A DNA stretch of 64,000 nucleotides, from positions 4,221,789-4,285,788 of the forward strand of contig JAJEKV010000012.1 of the NCBI GenBank assembly GCA_021234155.1, written 5' to 3'. Under the pieces are notes generated by a model that saw nothing but the letters and a program-made list of their open reading frames with translations, searched no databases and had not been told where the DNA came from. Positions 22,298-33,921 of this stretch are shown here, in pieces. The DNA is from Isoetes taiwanensis. Its lineage: Eukaryota > Streptophyta > Lycopodiopsida > Isoetales > Isoetaceae. The position numbers were made by a program, and so were the translations under genes. Position 1 is the first letter of the stretch, and each line of letters starts with the position of its first letter.

Positions 22298-22390
22298 TTT
22301 GGAGTTATGACGGTGCATATATTGTTTTTTTGCAGAACTTGAGCCTGCAGCAATATTGCTGAAAGCTTACCAAAACTTAAGAGTAATGGG
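22298..22390 (+). repeat. Dispersed repeat family R1, partial copy C
   Basis: Shares GAGTTATGACGGTGCATAT, ACTTGAGCCTGCA and TATTGCTGAAAGCTTACCAA with copies A and B. It is flanked by TTTTTTGCAG, a possible splice acceptor, but no consistent ORF is kept in the other copies. Confidence 0.55.
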
Positions 22391-24511
22391 TAAGAAAATA
22401 TTGTTTTAGGGAATTGATGAAGGTTATCGTTATTTTGATCATATGTTACAATTAGACCACTAGCAGATCATTAGAGATGCATGCTTTTACTTTTAGGCAG
22501 AGCAGGGCAGATAGATCAAGTTGAGAATTGTTGAGTTGGGCTGAATTCTTCGGATGCTCTAAATGCCACGAGAAAAATGCACCTTAGATCATATGTTTAA
22601 GTTGCATTCCGGGCAGATGGGAAACAATTCTCATGAATTAGTTGGAGTTCTATGATAAACAAATGGAAAAGGATTCAGTCGATGAATGATCATCTTCAGG
22701 AAGGCAAGATGCTTGGAAGTCAGGCTTGTTTCACTAAATTATCATGAATGATATAGGCTCTGCTATTTGTTTAGTGGGTGTGTTAGCTCAAGGAATATTT
22801 AGAAATAAGATTGCATGCTCTTGTGTCTCTGTGTGTCCCTTCTAGCAAGAATCCTTGCTCCATACATCTTCTCAACAGAAGGAATTGTGGCCTCTAATTT
22901 ACAGGTATATGCTATATGCTGACATTTGAGGAGGAGACGGAGTGTAGGTCTTTCTTTGTTTTGCGGGAAAAACCGTCTTATGCAAGGCAATGCTCTCGTC
23001 ATACATGGCATGGCAAATACATGCCATAAGCAGTAGTGTTGTAACTGCTTTTTTGCATAATATAATTGCTTGCACGAAATGCCTAAACATTCTTCTTTCA
23101 ACTGAAATGCAGGTAAGTCTACATTTTCTCTGTTCAACTTTTCTTCGTTTTAAAGCCTGTTCCAACTGAAACGCAGAAAAGTCTACATCTCTGTCTACTT
23201 CTTTTGTTTGAATCAATGTTGATTTCCTTTTATCAAACGTTCATCATACTTTCTTCTGCGGCCCATCTGCAAGAATCTTGTTGGAGACTTTAATGCTCGT
23301 ATGGGTTGATTTAGAACTTGGAAGTTCTATTTTAAACAAGCTAAACTCTCTCTATTTACGGGAAATTTATTAACTTCCCAGAACGAGGAAAAAAATGTCT
23401 TTTGGGGCCTGGGGTTCAATTCTCCAATCTCTTTTTTGTGCCTTACAGCAGCTGTTGAATATAACAGGTCAAGAACAGCGTACATAATGAATCTTTCTCG
23501 CTTCTTCAAGAGCGAATTTAATGTTTATGGAATTAGAGCTTTTCTAGTATGCACTTTCAAATGCCAACTATAACCATTTGAGACTTCAGCGTTTGATGTT
23601 TGCTGATGGTACTTAATTTCAGATTGTAGAAACCCTTGTATTTCACCAGGGAACTAGAGGTCTTCTACCTTTGGAGTAATTAGCAAATTAAGAAAAATCA
23701 AGAAATTGCGTACCTCCTATGTGGTGTAAGAGAATCATCTTATTCACATGATGGTGGTCTGATGGATACTTTGGTTACACATGGGATGCAAGGACAACCG
23801 ATATACATATGCCACCATATCAGAATATATTCTACTTGTCAGTGATTCATCCATGGTTCTGCATTCCCGATCTTCACTTCAACTTATATCCCAAGATACC
23901 GTACTGCACTACACAATGAATAAAAAGTACTACGTCAACTTGCCAGGAGAACCTGACTTCAAAGCTTTAGTATTGTAGCATTCAACAACAATAGCAAAAT
24001 GTGACTTGAAAGCTCTAGTATTGCAGCATTCTCAACAATCACCTAGCAAAATGTGACTGGATATAACTGCTCCAAATAATGATCTATCATGATTACTACC
24101 ATTGCGGATCATGACATAAGCATGTTCTTATTAAAATTCCTAGGTGGAGAAGCACATGTGTATCATGATTTAGTTCCTAAGGTAATAGGTTTGAAACACT
24201 AGGGTTGGTTCAATTGTCTATTGCTCGATGCTAATTTGAAGTTAAAGTTTGCATGTCAATACGTTGTAGAGGGTAGAAGCTTTCTCTCTGTTATCTTGCA
24301 ATATTGGCCTTAGTTGGTCTTATTCAACAAGATATGCTCGTCTCTTGAACAAATGAAACATGTAACAAGTATCCTGATAGAAGAAAGCAGGTTGCAAGAA
24401 TTCTATGAATGGACTGACTAGCTTCAAGGGTTAAAAAAAATGCAAGTTTCGGTAGACTTGCATTAGCTTCAGAAGTTCAATACTTATTTGTATGAGCATT
24501 GGAGCTAAAGT

Positions 24512-24641
24512 TTATATCACAACATCTAACATCTAAGCACAGTCAGCCTTTGGATGCTTTATTTGAAAATGTCTCGTTATATCACAACATCTAACATCTA
24601 AGCACAGTCAGCCTTTGGATGCTTTATTTGAAAATGTCTCG
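24512..24641 (+). repeat. Recent 65-bp tandem duplication
   Basis: A block from TTATATCACAACATC to GAAAATGTCTCG is present twice in direct succession with no visible difference. A diverged, partly related stretch follows near 24770-24840. Confidence 0.85.
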
Positions 24642-26408
24642 TCTCTTGCAGTACATGAAAAAGGGATGTATTATAAATACAGAGAGAAACAAAATACACC
24701 TATGGGAATTCCATGAATGGACTAGATACTACACTAATCGTATCAACATTGGACATGGAAACTTCTAACATTTAAGCCTAGTGAAACACAGTTGCTCTAT
24801 AGAAGCATTATTTGAAATTGCCTCCTACAGTACATGAAAAAAGGAATGGACTATAAGATACTTGACCTCTTATTCCCGCATATATACCTGCAATATGGTC
24901 TGCAATATCCTACATAGAAGAGGGGAATAGAATTATTTTCTAAGAATCGACTCTCAATAAATGTTTATCGACATTAATAACTTTCGGACTAGCAACCAAT
25001 GGCCTAGAATTCGTCATTGGATCATTCGCCTAGAGCAAAGTAAGGAAGCTCAACTAGCATACCTATTAGTAGTTAAAATTCTTCATTGGATCATTGGCCT
25101 AGAGCAAAGTAAGGAAGCTCAACTAGCCTACCTACTAGCAGTTAAAATGCACCTGCACATTATATTTGTCGATAAGGTACTTATGTGGTTTATCTATGTA
25201 GAAGACCAATAGATGGACAAGAGATTGTGTTTGATGTTAGACATAAAAAATTGCCTATAGCCTTGGAACTTCAGATGTGCAAGGACAGTAAGTTGGGCCT
25301 AATAATAAATGAGTACGATGAACCTGTTTTAGATTGGGTGTATTCGGATAGTTTTAGATGCGCATGTATGTGTTTGTTTTGTATCATGAAGATGCTATAG
25401 TGGTCCAAATAGTACTATTTTATATGCTTGTGAATGTCTAGATTGTGTATGTCTTGTTGTTAACCAATTCCATGTGGTTGTATATGTCTGAAACATTACT
25501 TTATAACACTAGAAGGACATAAGCATTATCTAATTGTCTTGATATAGCAAGGCCACTTCTATTTTACAGGAGCAAGTGAATGGTGTTGATGGTCCGCTCA
25601 TTGGTATCTTCACTCGTAATTGAGTATATAATTGCGGCTCCATAATGGCTTAACAATTTGCGTGCTTGGTGCTTGTTGGCACAGGCCCCAATTCCTCTAT
25701 AGAACTCATGCATTGTTTTATAGTTGTCGATCACCCTAGCATGTTTGTCTAGCTAGATGGGTGCATATGATTCTCTATTTTTTGAATTAAAAACGTTTGA
25801 TTTTTGTAGTAGATCACTTTGTACCTTATATCTAGGTTTGGAAGGTAATGATGAAAGATGATTTATTATTTCATATTCCTGATACTCTTCTTGCGGCACA
25901 ACAGTTAGAATATTAACTCTATGCGAACCAAAATATGGAACCTTCATTATTGCGTTCGTACCTCTTGAAAAATAAGTTGCGAGCTACTGAGATTCCATAT
26001 TCATATCTATCTATCTCAAGATCATAAATACAAGCAAATGATAGGGTTTCAATATTCATCTAAACTGCATGATCCACTTCTCCTCATAATGAAAAGCTGC
26101 CACAAGAGCTTTTGAACTATTTATCTAATTAAATTGCAGACAATGGTACAATATTTCTTCTATGGTCTTGGGTATATACCAGGCCTTAGCAAGCTATTAG
26201 AATCTTTAGTCTCAAGAAGATGTTTGCTTTGGTTGGCACAAGATAGATAGTATCAAAGATCTAATATATAAGATCTATAAAGTGGAACAACTTGAAAACG
26301 ATGTTCGATGATTGCAAATATTTGCTTTGCTTTATGCAGGACTTTTGAACATATGAGCTTATCTACAGGAATACCTGTTTCTGGCTAGTTTAAACAACTA
26401 TATTTCTT
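24642..26408. other. Intergenic DNA upstream of the V-ATPase subunit H gene
   Basis: Holds a 69-bp tandem duplication (25015-25152) and otherwise AT-rich sequence. The promoter of the downstream gene should lie in the last few hundred bases, but no TATA box or initiator can be assigned confidently. A 5' UTR exon further upstream cannot be excluded. Confidence 0.45.
25015..25152 (+). repeat. 69-bp tandem duplication
   Basis: CATTGGATCATT.GCCTAGAG followed by CAAAGTAAGGAAGCTCAACT and TAGTTAAAAT-like words occurs at 25015 and again at 25084, with a few substitutions. The frame stays open through both copies, but the product is unrecognised and low-complexity. Confidence 0.8.
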
Positions 26409-29400
26409 ATGGATCATTCAATGGAACTTACCCGAGAACAGGTCATTACTTACATGGAAATGGGTAACTGTAATGCCGAAATAACATATTTATGGCCTAC
26501 GATAACACATCTTTCCTTAGGTACTAAGGAGAGAGATACCATGGGAGGCTTATGTAACAGCAAAGTTGGTTACACCGACAACACTACAATTGATACGAAG
26601 ATATGATCATAAACCTGAAAATGTGCAGGCTGCACTACTAGAAGAGGTAACTTAAATTTTGAGGCTGATTACCTAAAAAGGGGGGTTTTGGGAGGGGTTT
26701 TTTTGTTTTTTTTTTGGGAGCTTCATGGCGATGTGGGAACCATAATGACAAGTTTTCTTCTAATACAGAATGGACCTGTATATGTTGGAGCTTTTGTTGC
26801 CTTGCTTCATAATATAGCTAAAGATGAGACAGTCGAATACATTCTTGCCCTTATTGATGAGATACTTTCTAGTAAGGCATATATGGACATACTGAATAAT
26901 TTTTACACAATTTACATGATCAAGTTTGATATCAATAATGCAAGTAATATCAATGTCAAACATTTGAGACATGTTAGTTTTACGGAATGAGCCAGGGTGA
27001 TTAATAATATAATGTACCTAAGGATCCATCAATTAGTAATTGTGGAAAACTCTTGAAGTAACATTTCTGTGTATTATTCTAGTGAATCCGAGACATGCTA
27101 TACTATTTCATGATCGATCCTTGGTCCATGAAGATATTTATGGACCCTTTCTAAGGTACATCTTCTAAGAGTGACTATTCCGTAATATACACTATAACTA
27201 ACACATCTTTTAATAGATGAATAAATACTTTACATATTGGCTTGGCACATTCATATTGTCCATTCATTGAACTCTTCATATGGCACATCAATTTAGGAAG
27301 CTCTACTTGTTCCATGAAGAAAATCAACATGATCCTACAATATAATATTACTCTAATGAATAAGTCGCACATGAGTTCAGACTGTAAAATGAAAGAAACA
27401 TATAGAAAGAAACACCCATTGGATAATTTGTTCATTATCCATTTGTATTTGCTCTATAGGTTGTTGCCAAAGAGAAACTGGTTTGTGCAGGAAAAAAGTT
27501 GCAAAATTTTAGCATTAATTATCAGGTAAGGTTGAAGTGGAATTATAGATGCAACTTCGCACATTCTTTAATTTTGGTGATAGATTTGCAGTTCCTTTCC
27601 AAAGAATGGTGAAAGTATTGGCTCACCAAATGGTTCTTCTCAATCTTGTTCTAACCTTCCAGACAATGTTTTGCACGACCTTGTCCATTGGCTTTATGGC
27701 CAAGTAAGTCCATACCTATTTTTTACTAGTCTTCTATATCAATGTTTCTATTAGAGGCAATTGGTGAAGTCATTACACAATGCTTTTTCAGTGTGTTAAT
27801 ATAAAATGAACCAATATGAAGCAAAGGGCATTGTGTCTTTAGAGTAAGTTGCCAATTGGTAAGAAGTTCGTTTTGCGAGACATCAAAATCTTTATTAACA
27901 TAAACCATTGCATTTAACACATTTAAATTAAAATCCCCCTTAAACCCCCTTTGGTTTGGGTGCATATTCACACGGGGGGTTACTCCGGGCAACGAGAGCT
28001 GTCGGATGGGCATATTTGCCCTTTATTCCAAGATCTGGATCGTACATAGCGATCCTCGTTTACGGGGTATGCATGTACAAGTTTTTGTATACTGTATATT
28101 AAGATTTGCAAAATACTATAAGGTTTGAGAGAATGTACTTAATGGTGTTAATTTTGTACGTGTATTGTAAATATATTTTTGGGGCTCTCGCCCCTCACGC
28201 GGACCCCGCGGTGAATATGCACCCAAACCAAAGGGGGTTTAAGGGGGATTTTAATTTAAATGTGTTAAATGCAATGGTTTATGTTAATAATGTTAATGGT
28301 AGTTGTGTGTTGATTGTTATATTAAAAAAAATTTTGGGCCCTTCGGGCCCTAACTAACGCAAACATAGATAAATGTTATGGGCCTAAATATTAATTACTA
28401 AAAATCACAATAACATCAAGACAAACAAATTATTCCCATTGCAAACAACTATTACATTTTGTAATCTCAATTTCCCCGCCAATTCAAAGAATTTGGAGCC
28501 TTATTCTAGCCCAAGATCACGATTTTTAATGGTGAAACTATACACTAGTTCATTCCATAAGCAATTGTCATGCTAAACTGAGGTGTCCACTAGAGAGATA
28601 GTTGTGTCAACCACTAGTTGTGTCAACCAAGCTGAGAAATGTGTACATCCCTATAAGAAGGGGGGCTTCCCACATCTTTGAAGCTGCATCTATCTTATAA
28701 TCGTGTCCCACACGCCAATCATCCCATCTTTGGAATAAACTATCCACGAGATGCCATGCTTAAATTGTTCAAGAGAAACGTAAGAAGAGCTACCGAGTTC
28801 TTCCTTTCACCAAAGCATATGCTCTAGACGATTGCCTCCACACCATAAAGCGCCTTCTAATACGATATTACAAGTGACAGATTGCACAACAAAGTTCTTG
28901 AAATGGGGCAACAATGCCCCTTCTTGCCGCAACCATCCAAAAGCGCCAATTATAACGATGACATAATGAAGGCAAATTCTGAAATATCAGATTTACGTAA
29001 CATTCTTAAAACAATAATATTGATTGAGCGGACCCATGAAAGGTAACAGACAATAAGATAAAAAAAACTAACCAAAATGTGAGGTGATAGTTTCTTAAAA
29101 CGAGAGTCGTATATATAAAAAAAAACAATGACTACAACATACCTCCTCTTCACAAAATTGGCTTCCATAACTTAATGAAATGCCATCAAGGGCAAGCGAG
29201 GCAGTTCTCATGATCATTTCCAACGCCTTTGTATAGTTTTTAGTTTTCCACTTGCTTTTAGTTCATCTAAGGATATACTCTAGATGGAAAGAGAAGGGTC
29301 TATGCCAAAATGAAGGACATTTGGTCAGAAGAAAGGGGAAAATGGAAAGCTTGGTCGTCAATCAAGCACGAAAACTTTCTGCCACTGGAGGCCGGAAACA

Positions 29401-32220
29401 AGCAAGGAGGTGAGACAGGGCCACCATAGCTCCGCGCCTTACCTTAGCCAGCCGCTTCAACACGGATTTACAAGTAAGTACAAGGCATGTTTAAAAAGGA
29501 TCAACATACCAAGGCACATTTTTTTCGCCTTGCAAACCGGGCGCATCTTCTTTGTCCATGTTAAATTCCCCGTGCATGTTAGATTCATGCTTCAATGCTT
29601 TTGCAACAATACTCTTTGATGGAGCAAGCAACTAAATCGGCGATTTCCAAATATCAAATCTTTCGACCATAGCCTTCATCAACTGCGGCACACAATTTTA
29701 CGTCTCAAATCCAAATCGAGGCAAACAATATATGGCATCCCGCCACAGATTTAACGAACAAGACAACAATGTATGGAATTTCACTTCGACCCATTTTAGA
29801 TGCCGCGCTTCTCATCTGCCCATCCCTTAGCATAACCTCTAGCAACAGCTAAAGGAAATCCTTGTTTTGGCTGCCCATTGCCGCTTATGAAAGATAAAAG
29901 CATCGAAAAGGGCCCTTCCCTTTCAATGCTTCGATTCTTCTTGGTGCGGTCGTACATGATCCCGAGATCAACCCCGAGCGTTGGTATTCAAACACATGCG
30001 AGATGTTCTACTATTGCAAGTGACTTTGCTTGACCAACAATGCGGGTCATCACCGACTTTTCGCTTTTGCGGACTTGTTTAAACCTCCACTTGCATCATC
30101 CATCTTTTGAATCTCATTAGCAACATGCACAAGCGGTTGCCCAACACAAGCAGTTGATTCATATAACACCCGTCCCCGATGGGTCGTTTTGGTAGGTCAC
30201 CGCTGCAACACCAAACGAAATGTAACGGATGAAATAAAATGAAAATATGCTTCTCTGATTTACCTGAGGATATAGGCGTAAAAGTGCAACACTATGATGC
30301 AAATAAGCACTGTCCATTTTTTAGCACCGACATCCATCATTTTGCATAACACGCTTAGTCCGTGTACACAAAATCATCTTTTAGATAAGAAAACCCTAGA
30401 AAACCCTAGAGATGGTTCACGTTTTGTTTTTCATGAGAAAAGGGCTTTCATTATAAGCCCTTGGATCTTTTTGAATTAACAGAGGGCTTCTTTGTAAGCC
30501 GTCTGATCTTAACCATTGAGGAGGATGAAACAAAAATTGCACAAATTGCATGCAAAAACTTGGTGCACTCTAGATGTACTGATTAGTATGTCTCGTGCAA
30601 TACACCCATGAAATCATATGAAACCCATGTAAAACAGCGTATAAAATCACAAAAAAAACCCCCTGTTATAATGCTACATATTACATATTCAAGTCCATGG
30701 ATGGCAGTTTTTCGAGAATAAGTATCTTAACTCTCGTGTTGGCCATGTCAGAAAGATTTGTTCATTTATAAGATCTAACAGCCCCATAGCAAAGAAACAC
30801 AGTCTAGTTTTCATTTCTTTCTCATTGCCCTTTTGACGTACTACCAGAAAAAATCATGTCAGAAGAATATATATGCTAAGCATGATGTGCATTATTGTCT
30901 GGTCACTACTTGAATAAGGCAGGGATATGATGAAACAACAGATCAATTTCACATAGAAAGAATAGAGTAATAAGAAGTTTTGATAAAGTTACAATAGGTC
31001 TGCAGTTAAGACGACCATCACATCCGACTCGTGGAATACCAACGGCTATCAGTTCATTGGCTACTCTTTTAAGGGTTCCCAATGTTAGGAGTATGTTTAT
31101 ACACGCCGACGGAGTAAAGCTCATAGCACCACTTTTGTCAGCAACAACAAGTCAACAGCACATTCAGGTGTGCTTTGCTATATCATTTCTTATCGTATAA
31201 TATGTTGGAAATTTGGTACTTTGCAGTCCTCCCTGCCATTCTAGATTTTGCCTTGTGTAATGAGCAGTTGTTTCCTTCCTTTGAAATTCTCTAACCTGTT
31301 ATATATCGGATGCAGCTCCTATATGAAACTGCTTTGTGTATTTGGCTATTGTCATTTCATGATCCTGCTACAGATCAGCTTGCTGCTGCTGGGGTTGTAC
31401 CCCGCCTAGTGGAAGTTGCAAAAACATGCACAAAGGAAAAGGTATTCATTCTAGAAACCTTATGGACGCCGTGCTTGTCATTGAAGTTATCCTTGTTTTC
31501 ATGTTATAGGTTGTGAGGATGGCCATTTTGGCATTAAAAAACCTTCTTCCAAAGGGGACATTTGCAAGCGACATGGTAGAAGTTGGATTGTCTATAATAA
31601 TAAAGACATTGAAATTACAAAATTGGAGTGATGAGGTATACGAAATTAAACTATTGCATATGTCATAAGTAAGTAAACTGATACTTGATATTATTGTGCT
31701 CGTTCAGGATCTAGTGGAAGCTCTTGATTCCTTAGAAGCGTCACTTGCTGATAATATTAGAATATTAAGCTCCTTTGAGAAGTACAAACAAGAAGTCATT
31801 TCTGGAACCCTAGACTGGACACCAATGCATAAGAACCCAGTATTTTGGATGGAAAATGCCAGCAAATTTGAGCAGAATGATTTTCAGGTATGAGATATCA
31901 CATGCCTTCTAATTCGTTAAATCTTGTGATGAACATGTGTGAGGATCATTTTTGGAAAATTGAATTGGGCTCTTTAGGTGCTGAGAATGCTTGTTACCAT
32001 ACTTGATAATTCCCGAGATCCAAAAACGAAGGCAATTGCATGTCACGATCTAGCACACTTCATTCAAAGCCATCCGGCAGGGCGGGGCATAGTGTTGGAT
32101 CTGAGAGCCAAGGATCGAGTAATGCGCTTAATGGATCATGAGAATGAAGAAGTTCGTAAAGAGGCTTTACTTTGTGTACAAAAACTTCTGTTGAGCGCCA
32201 AATATGCTGGTTGTATTTAA
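26409..32220 (+). CDS. VHA-H: V-type proton ATPase subunit H, complete 11-exon gene
   Basis: Subunit H (yeast Vma13) couples the cytosolic V1 sector to the stator and is needed for proton pumping at vacuole/TGN membranes; it silences free V1. Exons: 26409-26441, 26521-26646, 26769-26871, 27083-27155, 27460-27525, 27592-27703, 31006-31167, 31316-31441, 31510-31635, 31708-31887, 31978-32220. All introns are GT-AG, phases agree, total 1350 nt = 449 aa (Arabidopsis protein about 441). Diagnostic stretches: [11 protein letters not shown] and LLEE (exon 2), [12 protein letters not shown] (3), DIYGPFLR (4), [14 protein letters not shown] (5), [12 protein letters not shown] (6), [11 protein letters not shown] and [10 protein letters not shown] (7), [13 protein letters not shown] (8), [10 protein letters not shown] (9), [13 protein letters not shown] and FEQNDFQ (10), [10 protein letters not shown] and [10 protein letters not shown] (11). 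HEAT/ARM repeats make up residues 1 to about 330 and the C-domain the rest. The start is set by the family N-terminus (MELTREQ). No break seen; the junction [11 protein letters not shown] relies on a one-base overhang after exon 3. Confidence 0.95.
27893..28289. repeat. Perfect 79-bp inverted repeat with a 239-bp spacer
   Basis: The left arm (27893-27971, starting TATTAACATAAACC) is the exact reverse complement of the right arm (28211-28289, ending GGTTTATGTTAATA), including the tracts CCCCCTTAAACCCCC and AAGGGGGTTTAAGGGGG. The spacer has a second small hairpin (GGGGCTCTCGCCCC, about 28181). The arms do not encode a known protein. A foldback transposon or an inverted duplication of an element end are the likely explanations. 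Confidence 0.9.
28334..28358 (+). other. GC-rich hairpin followed by CTAA, Helitron-end-like
   Basis: TTTTGGGCCCTTCGGGCCC forms a 6-bp GC stem with a TTC loop and is followed closely by TAACTAA. A GC hairpin a few bases before CTRR is how Helitron 3' ends look, but no matching 5' TC end or target site was established here. Confidence 0.3.
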
Positions 32221-32289
32221 ATCACCAATAATCATGACTTTTAACCCGCGTTTCCACCACCACAAATGGTTGGTATACACCACCTAATA

Positions 32290-33921
32290 TGTTGAAGATG
32301 ATCTCGCACCTCTTGATGTCTTTCGGGCTGAACGATTATCATCCAAGAGATAGAGCTCTAAGATCAGACACAAATCTTCAAAAATCATCTTATAAATGTA
32401 CAAGCCACGGCTAGCGCTATTCTAGTCACTTAGACCAATTATATGCTTCTGCTTATTCATATATTTTGTCATGGTACCAGAGCCCCAGGCTTGAAGTCTT
32501 GGCCACATGAAGAAGAGGAGATTCTGCAAGTAAGTAAGAAATCAAATCAAAAGGAATGTAGAAGTGTCAAAATCTTTTGAACCTGGAAGGGCAAGCGATT
32601 GTTACTATTTTGTGATTGCACTGGTTGAAAAAGCATCAAGAATTGTTGCGGAAAGGAATGACGCAGTTTCTCTTTTCCATACAGTTATATTTATTTGCAA
32701 ATTGTAGACGTGGCATATAATGTCAAAATGAACACTTTAACAGTTGTATTAAAATTTAGTTGTTCATAGTAAGCCATTAAAACTATAATTGTGAAAATGA
32801 TGGATACTCTATCTAAGGGTAAATATATTTTGACCGGTGGCGAAAACTTTAAATAGGGCAAGTCAAATTAAAGTTCCATTAATCTAGAAAGATTTTGTAG
32901 TCGTGGATGGTTCGGAGAAGCAACCAATTGATGCTGTCGAGCTCGTGAAGTGGGAATTAAAGAACAAGAAAGATATGGCCATGGTTGGATTGGGATTAGG
33001 AGACTCGCAAATTCACCATGTGGATTTCTTCAAATTCGCAAGAGATATTCCCGACAAAATCTTTGGAGCATAAAGGCATTTTAAGGTACTTCTAAAGAAA
33101 AAACTATTTGATATTCATGTGGATGAAGGAGAAAGCCTTTTTGAACATCTAAAGGCGTTGAGATCCATATCAATTGGTTGCTATCAACGCAAGAGTAGAG
33201 AAAGATGATGCAAAGGCAATGTCATTCCAACCTTCTTTCCATAATGTTGTGACCACTCTCCAGATTGTAGAATATTGTACTTTTAAGCAGATTATTGGAA
33301 GAAGAGCACAAATTGCAAAAAAAAAGATCTTTCCTTTGTAGCAATGTCTGCTAAAGGAAAGGTAAACAAGGAGAAAGTGAATGATGGAACTAGCAATTTG
33401 GCAGAAAGAAGGCCAAAAAAATGCCAATATTGTGGAAAAGCTAGCCATTAGGCAAGAGAGCGTCGAAAGGAGAAAAATGATGAATCAAAATCCAAAAACT
33501 TAAAGTCAAAAGCTTTATTGCAATAACTAAAGATGACTAAGACTTAGGCTTCTAGAACTAAGGGACTATGAATGCAAATAAAAAGATGTCACTAAAGGGT
33601 GATTGGTGCTCCAGGCAGACAATCGTTGGACTAGGAGACAAGTCCATTTGAAAAGTCAACAATCTTCTTTGACCATTGGGTCTTCGGTCTCTTAAATTAC
33701 ATATATGATATAATATATATAATAGGTACTCGATCATCATGGAAGGGTGTTGAAGATGATCTTGCACCTCTTGGTGTGGATCGATGATGTGCCATGATGC
33801 CCTTTGGGCTAAATGATCATTATCCAAGAAATACAACTCCATGATCAAACACAACCTTTTAAGAACCATCCTATAAATGTACATGCCACAGCTGGAGCTA
33901 TTCCAGTCACTCAGTCTTTAA
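32290..33921 (+). mobile_element. Short Copia-type element with gag remnants only (TR-GAG-like)
   Basis: A 182-bp 5' LTR (32290-32471, starting TGTTGAAGATGATCT and ending GTCA) is followed at once by TGGTACCAGAGCCCC, a variant of the initiator-Met tRNA primer site of Copia elements. The internal part (32486-33747) reads as a decayed gag: VELVKWELKNKKDMAMV and later KKCQYCGKASH, a CCHC zinc knuckle whose last Cys is replaced. It has stops and frameshifts and no protease, integrase or RT. A purine run (GGAAGGG) precedes the 3' LTR (33748 to about 33921), which has an insertion near its start and lacks the last 38 bases or so. The structure matches small non-autonomous gag-bearing elements. Confidence 0.72.

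Larger units (their letters stand above)
19228..24510. other. No gene seen over about 5.3 kb; diverged repeats
   Basis: Contains R2 copy B (about 19892-19955), R1 copy B (20424-20624) and a partial R1 copy C (22298-22390), plus a short diverged duplication at 19480-19590 (GTCGCCTA.GGTTAG..CAGA.GATGCTCCACAAA, twice). Scattered ORFs of fewer than 115 codons show no family resemblance. No LTRs, tRNAs or hairpins stood out. Confidence 0.45.
27704..31005 (+). other. Large intron 6 of VHA-H (3.3 kb) with inserted elements
   Basis: The donor GTAAGT at 27704 and acceptor CTGCAG ending at 31005 join exons 6 and 7 in phase. The other introns are below 320 bp. The intron contains a perfect 79-bp inverted repeat (27893-28289) and a GC-rich hairpin (about 28337). 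The rest (28360-30960) has no recognised ORF; several stretches read like old minus-strand transposon coding sequence but too degraded to name. Its size is best explained by insertion. Confidence 0.75.

Noticed and set aside
22337-22390. Exon-like EPAAILLKAYQNLRVM in R1 copy C
   Set aside because: The reading frame is destroyed in R1 copies A and B, so a conserved exon is unlikely.
28334-28358. Helitron 3' end in VHA-H intron 6
   Set aside because: Hairpin plus CTAA is suggestive, but no 5' end, empty site or family match was found; kept only as a low-confidence motif.
29400-30120. Possible transposase remnant on the minus strand in VHA-H intron 6
   Set aside because: Short coding-like snippets only; no motif could be assigned to hAT, MULE or LINE with confidence.
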